NCBI RefSeq assembly: GCF_002843385.1
Contig: NZ_MVDE01000003.1
Location: forward strand, 1 to 64,000
DNA from: Labilibaculum manganireducens
GTDB lineage: Bacteria > Bacteroidota > Bacteroidia > Bacteroidales > Marinifilaceae
Direction: 5' to 3'
DNA: 64,000 nucleotides
Shown: positions 56,228-63,935 of the stretch, in pieces
Layout of the letters: every line of letters starts with the position of its first letter
Numbering within the stretch: the first letter of the stretch is position 1
Position numbers and translations under genes: made by a program
Notes under the pieces: generated by a model
The model's input: only the letters and a program-made list of their open reading frames with translations
Told to the model about the DNA's origin: nothing
Databases searched by the model: none

Positions 56228-56626
56228 TTAATTCGATTAAGGTTACTTGTATTTATCTTACTTATTCCAATTTTAAGATACAGAATTATATCAATCAAAG
56301 CAACGCAATAAGTTGATTAGCCATTTCTTTGAAAAAATTTGGAATGCCAATTCATTCAAATAATTCTGATTAATGATAAAAACAGGTTCACTATTTTGGT
56401 TCTATTTCACAAACATTTAAATTGTTCATATCCGAACACCAACTGTACGATACCCAACACTATTAAGACTCTGTAAAAATAGCTTAAGCCAACATTACAC
56501 ACTGACATACATACAATTAGGGTTGATGGCACAAATACTGATGTATAAAAAGTGCAAAACCACTGTGATTCGATACGGGTCATAATTCTATTAATAATCA
56601 GACAATTAACTAATTAACCAACTCGA
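56228..56626. other. Divergent intergenic region, no gene seen
   Basis: About 400 bases between the antiporter gene and the metallopeptidase-like gene. I see no small open reading frame with support, no strong hairpin and no clear TTTG/TAnnTTTG pair. Both promoters are presumably here. Confidence 0.4.
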
Positions 56627-57592
56627 ATGAAAAAATATAGTTTTATATGGATTTTCCTGTTTCTAGGCATAGAATTAATGTCCTGTTCATTGAGTATGGC
56701 AGAATCATATGACATTAAAGATATTGAGACTATCCTAAGAGAAACCAAAGCGTTATGTCTTAAGGACAATGGCATGCTTTGGGGAAGAACTCTCGATGTT
56801 CCTATTCTTTTGGTTGATAAAGAAAATGGACGAATCTACTCAAATAACAATAGCAAAAAGTTAGGTTTAGACTCCTATAATGAAATTTACACCGGTATTC
56901 TCCCCAATTTTGTTGATGTGATAAAAGGACCAGCCAAAATCGGCAATCAAATTTGGGCCGTTATCCCACTGCCCTTGCCTGAAGATAAAATTGAAAGACA
57001 ATGTATTATTCTTCATGAAGCTTTTCATTGTGTTCAACCTGAAATGGATTTAAAACCCGAACCTTATAACAACAAACATATGGACGAAATGGAAGCTCGT
57101 TTTTGGTTGAAACTTGAATGGAAAGCTCTTGAGCTGGCTCTGCAAAGTGAAGGGGAAAATAAAAAACAGGCAATTACTGATGCACTCTGTTTTCGCCATT
57201 ACCGCAGAGCTTTGTATGGTAAATGTGACGGCTGTGAAAATCGATTTGAGATTCATGAAGGCATGGCCGAATATACAGCTCAAAAATTATGCAGAAACGA
57301 TAAAGATTTAAAGACATATTTGCAAAATAAGCTGCACTCAATGTGGAAATCTCCATCTTTTGTAAACTGTTTCGCTTATTTTTCCGGTCCCGTTTATGCA
57401 TACCTTCTTGACAAAACGGAAACTAACTGGAGAACACACTTAGGTGCCAAAGATGATATTGCAGCTATAGTTCAATCGGCCTATGAAATATCCTTACCGT
57501 TCGATATTTATATGGAAGCAGAAGAAAGATCAGTGCTTTACAGCGGCGCCCAGATAATGGGCGAAGAATTGGATCGTGAGCTCGCATTATAA
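56627..57592 (+). CDS. Predicted zinc-metallopeptidase-like lipoprotein
   Basis: A 321-residue protein with a lipoprotein-type signal (IELMSC, Cys at residue 20). The mature part has HEAFH at residues 130-134 within CIILHEAFHCVQ, which is an HExxH zinc motif, and a later HEGMAEYTA where Glu211 sits in the E-G-x-A-E-Y pattern that gives the third ligand in gluzincin-type peptidases. Acidic residues in HMDEMEARFWLKLEWKAL lie between them. There is also CDGCENRFEIHEG, with a Cys pair near 200. A secreted or surface protease is therefore a fair prediction, but no family name is recognised. The terminator follows. Confidence 0.75.
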   Translation: MKKYSFIWIFLFLGIELMSCSLSMAESYDIKDIETILRETKALCLKDNGMLWGRTLDVPILLVDKENGRIYSNNNSKKLGLDSYNEIYTGILPNFVDVIKGPAKIGNQIWAVIPLPLPEDKIERQCIILHEAFHCVQPEMDLKPEPYNNKHMDEMEARFWLKLEWKALELALQSEGENKKQAITDALCFRHYRRALYGKCDGCENRFEIHEGMAEYTAQKLCRNDKDLKTYLQNKLHSMWKSPSFVNCFAYFSGPVYAYLLDKTETNWRTHLGAKDDIAAIVQSAYEISLPFDIYMEAEERSVLYSGAQIMGEELDRELAL

Positions 57593-57629
57593 GAATACTT
57601 TATCAAACTTTCAATTAAGAAATCAGATA

Positions 57630-57661
57630 CGGGGCAACTTAATTAAGTTGTCCCGTTTTTT
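57630..57661 (+). terminator. Rho-independent terminator
   Basis: CGGGGCAACTT and AAGTTGTCCCG form a stem with one mismatch around AATT, followed by six T. Confidence 0.88.
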
Positions 57662-57714
57662 CTATTTACTTTGGTTTAGACTTTATGTATCTTTAACTAC
57701 TAAATGAAAATATC

Positions 57715-57975
57715 ATGGATATATTATTGGATCAAGGTTGGAGCGAAATAGACAGTAAATTGGTTAAAAATTATGAATTGCCGAACTTCATTGAAGCAAT
57801 CAATTTTATAAATTTAGTAGCTGCAGAAGCCGAAAATATGGATCATCATCCAGATATCAAACTGTACAATTATAAAAATGTACGCCTAATTTTAACCACC
57901 CACTCCAAAGGTAAAATCACAAAAAAAGACATTGTTCTTGCCAAAAGCATCGACAAAGTTTTTAACTCGATGTAA
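57715..57975 (+). CDS. Pterin-4-alpha-carbinolamine dehydratase
   Basis: An 86-residue PCD/PhhB/DCoH-type protein. The family motif is seen as AAEAENMDHHPDIKLYNYKN (about residues 36-55), with the His pair and Pro-Asp of the active site, followed by LTTHSKGKITKKDIVLAKSID. In organisms with phenylalanine hydroxylase it regenerates tetrahydrobiopterin; many bacteria have it without that enzyme, where it may serve molybdopterin or pterin repair. It ends five bases before the end of pheA on the other strand. Confidence 0.92.
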   Translation: MDILLDQGWSEIDSKLVKNYELPNFIEAINFINLVAAEAENMDHHPDIKLYNYKNVRLILTTHSKGKITKKDIVLAKSIDKVFNSM

Positions 57976-57980
57976 GTCTT

Positions 57981-58820
57981 TTAAGTGATCACAATACCTT
58001 TGTTGTAAGTACCCAATACTTTCATTCCTTTCGTATAAGCTGATATTTTATCCAACGCATCCCTAAACTGCCGGGGTCCCTGAAATTCCAAATCGACATG
58101 AAAAAAGTACTGCCAGTTGATACCGGGAATTGGCAGAGATTGAATCTTCGAAAGATTAATGTTCTCCTTGGCAAAACAATCCAAAATATAAGACAAGCTC
58201 CCCGCTTTATGACTGGTACTAAAATATAATGATGCTTTATTGTATCCTCCGTTTGGAACAACATCTTTCTGTCTCTTTAAAAGAAAAAACCGGGTTTGAT
58301 TGTCTTTTATGCTTTCAATTTCCTCAGCTATAATTTCCAAGCCATACAATTCTGCCGGATAATCACCGGCAATAGCTCCCACACCCATCAATTGATTGTC
58401 TCTTACATTCTTAGCACTTAAGGCCGTATCCTCCATTTCCACCAATTTAATATCTGGATAATCGTGAAAGAAAGCACGACACTGATGAATTGCCATTGGA
58501 TGGGAATGAACTTCTTTTAAATCTTCAATTTTCTGCCCGGGCAAAGCCATTAAATTTTGCTTGATTCTCAGAAATATCTCCCCTTCGATTACAAGACCGG
58601 AATCCTGAAGGAGCCCGTAATTCTGCAGAATACTTCCGGCAATAGAGTTTTCAATCGCCATAATTCCTCCATCGCATACTGATTCGTCTTGAATCAATTC
58701 AACAAGTGTGGCGAAATTACCGGCAGGAATAATTTCAACATCTTCTCCGTAATAAGCATTAGCTGCCAAATGGTGAAAACACCCCTCAACTCCTTGAATA
58801 ACAATTTTTCTTTTCTCCAT
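57981..58820 (-). CDS. pheA: Prephenate dehydratase with ACT domain
   Basis: The enzyme converts prephenate to phenylpyruvate, the committed step to phenylalanine. The 279-residue protein from the ATG at 58820 has the catalytic domain at about 1-180, beginning KIVIQGVEGCFHHLAANAYYG, with DGGIMAIENSIAGSI and the DNQTRFFLLKR motif that carries the catalytic Thr. The ACT regulatory domain (about 190-275) has NLSKIQSLPIPGINWQYFF, matching the ESRP-type Phe-binding site, so feedback inhibition is likely. There is no chorismate mutase domain. Upstream lie two candidate Phe leader/attenuator modules, which implies additional control at transcription. Confidence 0.96.
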   Translation of the reverse strand: MEKRKIVIQGVEGCFHHLAANAYYGEDVEIIPAGNFATLVELIQDESVCDGGIMAIENSIAGSILQNYGLLQDSGLVIEGEIFLRIKQNLMALPGQKIEDLKEVHSHPMAIHQCRAFFHDYPDIKLVEMEDTALSAKNVRDNQLMGVGAIAGDYPAELYGLEIIAEEIESIKDNQTRFFLLKRQKDVVPNGGYNKASLYFSTSHKAGSLSYILDCFAKENINLSKIQSLPIPGINWQYFFHVDLEFQGPRQFRDALDKISAYTKGMKVLGTYNKGIVIT

Positions 58821-58844
58821 GGTTATAGTTAGATTTTGTATCAC

Positions 58845-58875
58845 AAAAAAGAGTCCCAATTAATCAGGACTCTTT
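58845..58875 (-). terminator. pheA-proximal attenuator terminator
   Basis: On the minus strand AAAGAGTCC (58875-58867) and GGACTCTTT (58856-58848) form a 9-bp stem with a 10-base loop, followed by six T. It lies after the leader ORF at 58893-58973 and 25 bases before the pheA start, so it would stop transcription before pheA unless disrupted. Confidence 0.85.
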
Positions 58876-58892
58876 GTAAATAATATTATATT

Positions 58893-58973
58893 TTATTTCA
58901 TTAGAATCCTGTTCCTCTCTCCGTTAAAAAAGAAAAAAATAAAAAACCAATTATTAAAAAATACTGTTTTCAT
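58893..58973 (-). CDS. Phe leader peptide of pheA (proximal)
   Basis: A 26-codon reading frame starting ATG AAA ACA GTA, with eight Phe codons: pairs at codons 5-6 and 10-11, and four in a row at 13-16, plus one Trp at codon 9. It ends with TAA at 58893, 18 bases before the terminator stem. The length, Phe bias and position match amino-acid leader peptides such as E. coli pheL. No Shine-Dalgarno is visible, as usual in this phylum. Confidence 0.75.
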   Translation of the reverse strand: MKTVFFNNWFFIFFFFNGERNRILMK

Positions 58974-59007
58974 TCGTAATTATTTTAAGTTTTTGCCATA
59001 TAGCCTG

Positions 59008-59026
59008 TCCCGAACTTGTTTCGGGA
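59008..59026. repeat. Short palindrome of REP type
   Basis: TCCCGAACTTGTTTCGGGA is an inverted repeat (TCCCGAA / TTCGGGA, loop CTTGT). Palindromes of this type are scattered between genes in many Bacteroidota. It lies between the two pheA leader modules, in the transcribed region if transcription starts upstream. Confidence 0.5.
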
Positions 59027-59096
59027 GAACTTACCATGCTGGAATAATCTTTTCCTGTGTTTCAAAATCGCTTTGACATGGACGTTTCATATAGTC

Positions 59097-59123
59097 AAAA
59101 AAAAAGAGCCCTTACAGAGGCTC
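59097..59123 (-). terminator. pheA-distal attenuator terminator
   Basis: On the minus strand GAGCC (59123-59119) and GGCTC (59110-59106) form a GC-rich stem around an 8-base loop, followed by nine T (59105-59097). It comes 32 bases after the upstream leader ORF. Confidence 0.7.
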
Positions 59124-59154
59124 ATCATCAATTAAATAGTACGTGAATCCTCTT

Positions 59155-59208
59155 CTAACAACAGCTGCTAAAAAAGAAAAATCGCCCGATATGGATATTG
59201 TTATTCAT
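59155..59208 (-). CDS. Phe leader peptide of pheA (distal)
   Basis: A 17-codon reading frame: ATG at 59208, then codons for NNNIHIGR, four Phe in a row (codons 10-13, TTT TTC TTT TTT), Ser-Ser, Cys-Cys and a TAG stop. AGAGG (59153-59149), just after the stop, can pair with CCTCT in the terminator arm (59120-59116), a weaker antiterminator than in the proximal module. Position about 40 bases after a candidate promoter start fits a leader peptide. Confidence 0.6.
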   Translation of the reverse strand: MNNNIHIGRFFFFSSCC

Positions 59209-59252
59209 ATTTTCTGTACTAATTCCTTCCAAAGGTAAAAAAATATTTCATA

Positions 59253-59283
59253 CAACCTTACAATTATCATTCTCATGCACAAA
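59253..59283 (-). promoter_or_regulatory. Candidate pheA promoter
   Basis: On the minus strand TTTG (59283-59280) lies 19 bases before TAAGGTTG (59260-59253), which differs at one position from the Bacteroidota -7 box TAnnTTTG. Transcription from it would begin near 59247, upstream of both leader ORFs. Confidence 0.4.
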
Positions 59284-59450
59284 GTTGTGCTGTTAAACCA
59301 CTCAATTTTACCTTATGCTGTCTGGTAATTCTTCTCAACCCCTGCTATCCTCTTGCAAACCTAAATTTTAACAGATCAATAACAAGTAAGCCTGTACTTT
59401 TTCAACGAATAGTAGTATATTTAATACTTCGATGTCTTTATATATAGAAA

Positions 59451-59945
59451 ATGAAATTTAGATACCAGTTATTACTACTTAGCTCACTTATTATTTCAAT
59501 AAAATCAGTGAGCGCTCAGGAAATTAAATCCCATAATTTTAATGAATTAGAACCTATTCTCCATTATCAGAATGATACCACCTACGTGATTAACTTTTGG
59601 GCGATGTGGTGCAAACCATGCGTTGAAGAACTCCCCGAATTTGAAGATATCCGTAAAGACTATACAGATAAAAAGGTGAAAGTAATACTGGTCAGTCTCG
59701 ATTTTGGAAAAAATACAGAAGATCGCTTACTCGGCTTTTTAAAGAAAAAGAATATAAATGCTGAAGTTGTTTTGCTTGATGATCCGGATGCAAACAGCTG
59801 GATTGGAAAAGTGGATAAAAACTGGGATGGTGCTCTTCCTGCAACTCTTATTTATAGAAAAGATGAAAGAATAGTTTTCACCCGCCAGATTTCGTACGAC
59901 AAATTGGCGGACTCAATTGATAAATTAAATAATCAACCGAATTAA
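59451..59945 (+). CDS. TlpA-like exported thioredoxin
   Basis: A 164-residue periplasmic thioredoxin-fold protein with a signal peptide ending VSAQ (residue 23). The redox motif is WCKPC in NFWAMWCKPCVEELPEF (about residues 50-66), and the cis-Pro region is DGALPATLIYRK. It probably acts as a thiol oxidoreductase in the periplasm, as do TlpA/ResA proteins. It precedes another thioredoxin-fold gene by 11 bases, forming a two-gene unit. It is divergent from pheA. Confidence 0.92.
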   Translation: MKFRYQLLLLSSLIISIKSVSAQEIKSHNFNELEPILHYQNDTTYVINFWAMWCKPCVEELPEFEDIRKDYTDKKVKVILVSLDFGKNTEDRLLGFLKKKNINAEVVLLDDPDANSWIGKVDKNWDGALPATLIYRKDERIVFTRQISYDKLADSIDKLNNQPN

Positions 59946-59956
59946 AATTTATAATT

Positions 59957-60556
59957 ATGAAGAAAGTATTGATTCTTGGCCTTTTTATATTGGCCGCAAT
60001 GGGAATACAAGCTCAAGGCTACCAGATAGGTGACAAGGCGAAAGATTTTAAACTGAAAAATGTTGATGGAAAACAGATTTCGCTCGCCGATTACAAGGAT
60101 GCCAAAGGATTCATTGTGATTTTCACATGCAATCATTGTCCGTATGCTGTAGCTTATGAAGATCGAATTATCGAAATTGACAAAAAATACAAGGAAAAAG
60201 GATTCCCTGTAATTGCGATCAATCCAAACGATCCGGAATTGTATGAAAGCGATTCTTTTGACAATATGATTGTACGGGCTAAGGAAAAAAGATTTACATT
60301 CCCTTATTTGATGGATGAAACACAGGAAGTATTTAAGAGATTTGGAGCGACCAAAACTCCTCACGTTTTTATCTTAAGCAATAATAGCGAAGAATACACC
60401 GTGGAATATATTGGTGCGATCGATAACAATTACAAAGACGAAACTCAGGTTACAAGTACATATGTTGAAGATGCTTTAGATGCACTCTTACAAAATAAAA
60501 AGCCGGAAATTACTTCGACAAAAGCAATTGGTTGTGGAATTAAAACCAAAGGATAA
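59957..60556 (+). CDS. Exported AhpC/TSA-type thioredoxin-fold protein
   Basis: A 199-residue protein with a signal peptide ending GIQAQ (residue 20). The fold is peroxiredoxin-like (GDKAKDFKLKNVDGKQISLA), with a CNHC motif in IFTCNHCPYAVAYEDRI (about residues 56-72) and the ATKTPHVFILSNN cis-Pro strand. A CNHC-bearing subgroup is common in Bacteroidota and annotated only as a thioredoxin-family protein. It is the second gene of the unit after the TlpA-like protein. Confidence 0.9.
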   Translation: MKKVLILGLFILAAMGIQAQGYQIGDKAKDFKLKNVDGKQISLADYKDAKGFIVIFTCNHCPYAVAYEDRIIEIDKKYKEKGFPVIAINPNDPELYESDSFDNMIVRAKEKRFTFPYLMDETQEVFKRFGATKTPHVFILSNNSEEYTVEYIGAIDNNYKDETQVTSTYVEDALDALLQNKKPEITSTKAIGCGIKTKG

Positions 60557-60569
60557 GAATCATCAAGGA

Positions 60570-60603
60570 AAAGATCCGGGTATCAAATGATGCCCGGATC
60601 TTT
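60570..60603 (+). terminator. Hairpin terminator
   Basis: AAAGATCCGGG and CCCGGATCTTT form an 11-bp stem with a 12-base loop. The T run is short, so strength is moderate. Confidence 0.7.
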
Positions 60604-60646
60604 ACTAAAATTCAATTACATTCTAATCTGTGGATTTGAATCCTGT

Positions 60647-61594
60647 TTATTCGGCAATTTTTAAAGAGAGCTTTCCAACCACCCTACCCGTTTCACTGTA
60701 CTGATGAGCTTTGGCAACATCCATTAAATCGTAGGATTTATCGATGTAAGTTTTTAAAAGACCTGCATCAACAAAATCAGCCAATAATTCGAGATCTGCC
60801 TTATTTTCCTGTACAAAGATCTTCTTCATTTTTTTGGAACTAAGCAGGTTATGAACAGACCCGAGCAAAAGAATGTTGAAAGAAGGGAGAGTTGTCACAA
60901 AAATTCCTCCCCGCTGCAAAATGTGTTTTACTTTTGAATATTCCTGATTTCCTACCACATCGAAAAAAATGTCGTACTCTTCCTGAAGCGAAACAATATC
61001 CTGTTTGATATAGTCAACAACCCGGTCAGCACCTAAATCTTTTGCAAACTGCACATTTCTGCTGCTGCAAACTCCTGTAACTTCACAGCCATAAGCTTTT
61101 GCAATTTGAACTGCAAAAGACCCAACACCTCCCGAGCAACCATTCACCATTACATTCATTCCTTTCCGAATTCCACCCATATCCCGAAGTGCCTGCAAAG
61201 CTGTTAATCCTGCCAAAGGCAAAGTGGCAGCCTCTTCAAAATTCATATTTTGCGGTTTTAATGCCAGATGGCTTGCTGTGGTAGCAACATATTCAGCATA
61301 CGCACCATTCTTAGTAATATCAATTTTCCCAAACACCTCGTCGCCAACCCGAAAAAACTGTACTTTTTTGCCGATTTCGACCACCCGTCCGGCTATATCA
61401 CCTCCTAAAATACAGGGTAGTTTCTTTCTCATGAATAGTCTTAAGCTGCCTTTACGGATTTTCCAATCGACCGGATTTACTGATGAAGCATAAACCTCAA
61501 CCAAAACCTCTGTGTCATTTATCTGCGGACGGGAAAGATTGGCAATCTCCAAAACATCCGGCGTCCCGTATTTTTTCATTACTACCGCTTTCAT
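60647..61594 (-). CDS. Zinc-independent MDR oxidoreductase (quinone-reductase-like)
   Basis: A 315-residue medium-chain dehydrogenase/reductase, taken from the ATG at 61594 that gives the usual start MKAVVMKKYGTPDVLEI; a more distal ATG 17 codons upstream adds residues the family lacks. The catalytic-domain motif is VNPVDWKIRKGSL, and the NADPH-binding motif is NGCSGGVGSFAVQIAKAYG (about 135-153). There are no Cys/His zinc ligands, so the quinone oxidoreductase branch fits. The substrate is unknown. It is a single-gene unit. Confidence 0.9.
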   Translation of the reverse strand: MKAVVMKKYGTPDVLEIANLSRPQINDTEVLVEVYASSVNPVDWKIRKGSLRLFMRKKLPCILGGDIAGRVVEIGKKVQFFRVGDEVFGKIDITKNGAYAEYVATTASHLALKPQNMNFEEAATLPLAGLTALQALRDMGGIRKGMNVMVNGCSGGVGSFAVQIAKAYGCEVTGVCSSRNVQFAKDLGADRVVDYIKQDIVSLQEEYDIFFDVVGNQEYSKVKHILQRGGIFVTTLPSFNILLLGSVHNLLSSKKMKKIFVQENKADLELLADFVDAGLLKTYIDKSYDLMDVAKAHQYSETGRVVGKLSLKIAE

Positions 61595-61770
61595 CTGTCT
61601 AAATTTGTTTAAAGATGTCACATGGAACTCCCAAATTACACTCATTCTCCTGTGTGTAATACTTTTTACATGGTTGTTTCACATCCTAAAAGTTTAATGA
61701 TACAAAACTCTCATAATGAATTTCTTGTACATAAATCAAGTTACAACAAGTTTCCAATATTTTCAAAATA

Positions 61771-61796
61771 AAAAGGCTTACCCTTAAGGATAAGCC
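61771..61796 (-). terminator. Rho-independent terminator of the nitroreductase gene
   Basis: GGCTTACCC (61775-61783) and GGATAAGCC (61788-61796) form a stem with one mismatch around TTAA. On the minus strand it is followed by TTTTTATTTT. Confidence 0.8.
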
Positions 61797-61818
61797 CAGT
61801 CTGTATTCCAAATACATT

Positions 61819-62391
61819 TTATTTCATATCGTCCCAATCGCCATCAAACAGAATTTTATCCAAAGAGCGCCGCTCCCTTTTACTCGATTCCATTTCCCTG
61901 ATATTTTCGGGCAATTGCATTGGATCACCTATATAACCAACAGCAATCATTGTTACAATATCAAAATCGAAAGGAATTTCAAACATCTCCCGGGCCTTTT
62001 CAGCACTAAAACCAGCCATTTGATGCATATATAACCCCATACCCGTTGCTTGAACAGACATGTTTCCAATGGCCAAACCCAAATCATGACGTGCATGATG
62101 ATTCTCTTTTTGACTCTGAGCAAACTTTTTTGAAGCCAGTGTCAAAATAATCATAGGTGCAGTTTTTACCCACATCTGATTAAACTCTACCAAACAAGAC
62201 ATCAGTTGATCATACCGCTCCGGATAATCCTTTGTTGCATAAATAAACCGCCAAGGCTGTTCGTTAAAACAAGACGCGGCAAATGATGCTGCCTCGAATA
62301 ATTTTTCAATCTTGGTTGGTTCAATTTCCTGATCCGAAAAGGCTCTTGGACTCCATCGTTTATCAATCAATTCATGAATTTTCGCACTCAT
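61819..62391 (-). CDS. Nitroreductase family FMN protein
   Basis: A 190-residue nitroreductase-fold protein. The FMN-binding N-terminal segment is KRWSPRAFSDQEI, and AASFAASCFNEQPWRFIYA follows. The C-terminal part has LAIGNMSVQATGMGLYMHQM and FDIVTMIAVGYIGDP, typical of the family. Such proteins use NAD(P)H to reduce nitro compounds, quinones or flavins; the natural substrate is not clear. It is divergent from the membrane phosphoesterase gene. Confidence 0.93.
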   Translation of the reverse strand: MSAKIHELIDKRWSPRAFSDQEIEPTKIEKLFEAASFAASCFNEQPWRFIYATKDYPERYDQLMSCLVEFNQMWVKTAPMIILTLASKKFAQSQKENHHARHDLGLAIGNMSVQATGMGLYMHQMAGFSAEKAREMFEIPFDFDIVTMIAVGYIGDPMQLPENIREMESSKRERRSLDKILFDGDWDDMK

Positions 62392-62532
62392 TGCTCTATA
62401 GGTTTGTAGTGAATAAATGTCCTGACATCAGTAAAACCGGGATACTGAAGTAGGTTTTAGTGATGGGGTTATAATGCTTTGAAGATAAGCATATTTTAAC
62501 AAAAATTAAGGACTTGCTTGTATTTTATTGTC

Positions 62533-62540
62533 TATATTTG
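62533..62540 (+). promoter_or_regulatory. -7 box candidate for the phosphoesterase gene
   Basis: TATATTTG fits TAnnTTTG exactly, 40 bases before the start codon of the phosphoesterase gene. No TTTG lies at the matching -33 position, so only half the promoter is supported. Confidence 0.35.
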
Positions 62541-62580
62541 AGGCTATTTAATAATCAATGAACCACTTATAAAAACTTGG

Positions 62581-63846
62581 ATGAAAGCAAGTGTATATTT
62601 ATTGATTCCTCTGTTACTATTTATGCTGTTGGTAGATATTTATACCTACCGTGGCGTGAAACCTCTGATTGCCCGAATAAAATATTCGCTGGCAAGACAA
62701 TCATTAACCATGCTGTTTTGGGGTATTTCCGTTTTAATTTTTGCTGGTTTTGTCCTGTTTATATTCGGGATCAAGCATGTGCGGCAATCTGAAGCCTACA
62801 TCTATGTTGGATATCTGGTAGCTGGTTTTTCATTGTTTTACATTCCAAAGTTTGTATTTATACTTTTCGTTCTGTTAAAAGATATACTAGGGGCGATTGC
62901 AGGAATCATTAATTGGTTCGGGGAGAGAAAGAAAAAGAGTGTACCACAATTTAATTCGAAGAGAAAAATGGAGAGATCCGAGTTTTTATATCAAATGGGA
63001 TTGGTTTTAGCAGCCATCCCGTTTGCATCCATATTGTATGGAGTAACCAAAGGGAAATTTAACTACAGGGTAATGCGCGAAAAGATCGGTTTCGATCACC
63101 TTCCCAAATCATTTAAAGGACTGAAAATCGTTCAAATATCAGACATGCACCTGGGCAGTTTCAATAAGAATTTTGAGAAAATTGCCAAGGCTGTTGAACT
63201 GATCAACGAACAGGAACCGGACCTGATTCTATTCACAGGCGATTTGGTAAATAACTTTGCGGAAGAAACAGAAGGATGGGCTCCTATACTATCCAAAATG
63301 AATGCTAAAATTGGAAAATATTCCATCATGGGAAATCACGACTACGGTGATTATTCGTACTGGAAATCTTCTGGCGACAAAGCTGAAAATTTACAGGCAA
63401 TTAAGGATTTCCATAAAGATATGGGCTTTAAGCTGCTTTTAAATGAATCGGAAACCATATCAGTAAACGGGGAAGAAATTGCACTGCTTGGTGTCGAAAA
63501 TTGGGGCAAACCTCCTTTTCCGCAACACGGCGACTTACAAAAAGCAATCAACGGATCAGCCAATATCCCCTTTAAAATTCTGATGAGTCACGATCCTTCG
63601 CATTGGGATGCGCAGGTTTTGGATACGGATATCGCCCTTACCTTCTCGGGTCATACGCATGGCATGCAGTTTGGACTCGAACGGGCTGGCATAAAATGGA
63701 GTCCGGTGCAGTACAAATATCCTCGCTGGGGCGGATTGTATCAGCAAGGAGATCAATACCTTTATGTGAACCGCGGCTTTGGTTACATCGGATTCCCCGG
63801 CCGGATTGGTATGCCTCCGGAAATTACGTTGGTGGAACTGGCCTAA
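62581..63846 (+). CDS. Membrane-anchored metallophosphoesterase (YkuE-like)
   Basis: A 421-residue protein. The first 145 residues contain three or four membrane helices (YLLIPLLLFMLLVDIYTY; LTMLFWGISVLIFAGFVLF; FSLFYIPKFVFILFVLL). The calcineurin-like domain starts near 175 and shows all five metal motifs: QISDMHLGSF, FTGDLVNN, GNHDYGDY, LMSHDPSHW and SGHTHGMQF. It is most similar in layout to YkuE/YpbG-type phosphoesterases, which act on lipids or nucleotides at the membrane. It is a single-gene unit ending near a terminator. Confidence 0.93.
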   Translation: MKASVYLLIPLLLFMLLVDIYTYRGVKPLIARIKYSLARQSLTMLFWGISVLIFAGFVLFIFGIKHVRQSEAYIYVGYLVAGFSLFYIPKFVFILFVLLKDILGAIAGIINWFGERKKKSVPQFNSKRKMERSEFLYQMGLVLAAIPFASILYGVTKGKFNYRVMREKIGFDHLPKSFKGLKIVQISDMHLGSFNKNFEKIAKAVELINEQEPDLILFTGDLVNNFAEETEGWAPILSKMNAKIGKYSIMGNHDYGDYSYWKSSGDKAENLQAIKDFHKDMGFKLLLNESETISVNGEEIALLGVENWGKPPFPQHGDLQKAINGSANIPFKILMSHDPSHWDAQVLDTDIALTFSGHTHGMQFGLERAGIKWSPVQYKYPRWGGLYQQGDQYLYVNRGFGYIGFPGRIGMPPEITLVELA

Positions 63847-63904
63847 TTAAAAGCTGGCTGATGCTAACACATCTAATTTTAATGAGATTCTAAAATTATA
63901 CATG

Positions 63905-63935
63905 AGGATTCGCACTGTGCGTATCCTTTTTTTAT
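63905..63935 (+). terminator. Rho-independent terminator of the phosphoesterase gene
   Basis: AGGAT-T-CGCA and TGCG-T-ATCCT pair with one mismatch and a three-base loop, followed by seven T. Confidence 0.75.

Larger units (their letters stand above)
58845..58973 (-). promoter_or_regulatory. Phe-responsive transcription attenuator of pheA (proximal)
   Basis: Three elements in order on the minus strand: a Phe-rich leader ORF, an antiterminator segment and a terminator. CAGGATTCT (58911-58903), inside the last codons of the leader, can pair over 9 bases, with one G-U pair, with AGAGTCCTG (58873-58865), the 5' arm of the terminator plus its flank. Ribosomes stalled at the Phe codons upstream would leave this segment free to block the terminator; ribosomes reaching the stop codon would cover it and allow termination. 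The structure is read directly from the sequence; function is inferred. Confidence 0.8.

Noticed and set aside
56520-56545. A sigma-54 promoter (TGGCAC followed by AAATACTGATG) before the metallopeptidase-like gene
   Set aside because: The -12 element TTGC(A/T) at the required five-base spacing is missing.
59031-59090. A 19-codon ORF between the two pheA leader modules as a third leader peptide
   Set aside because: It has only one Phe codon, no amino-acid run and no terminator of its own right after it.
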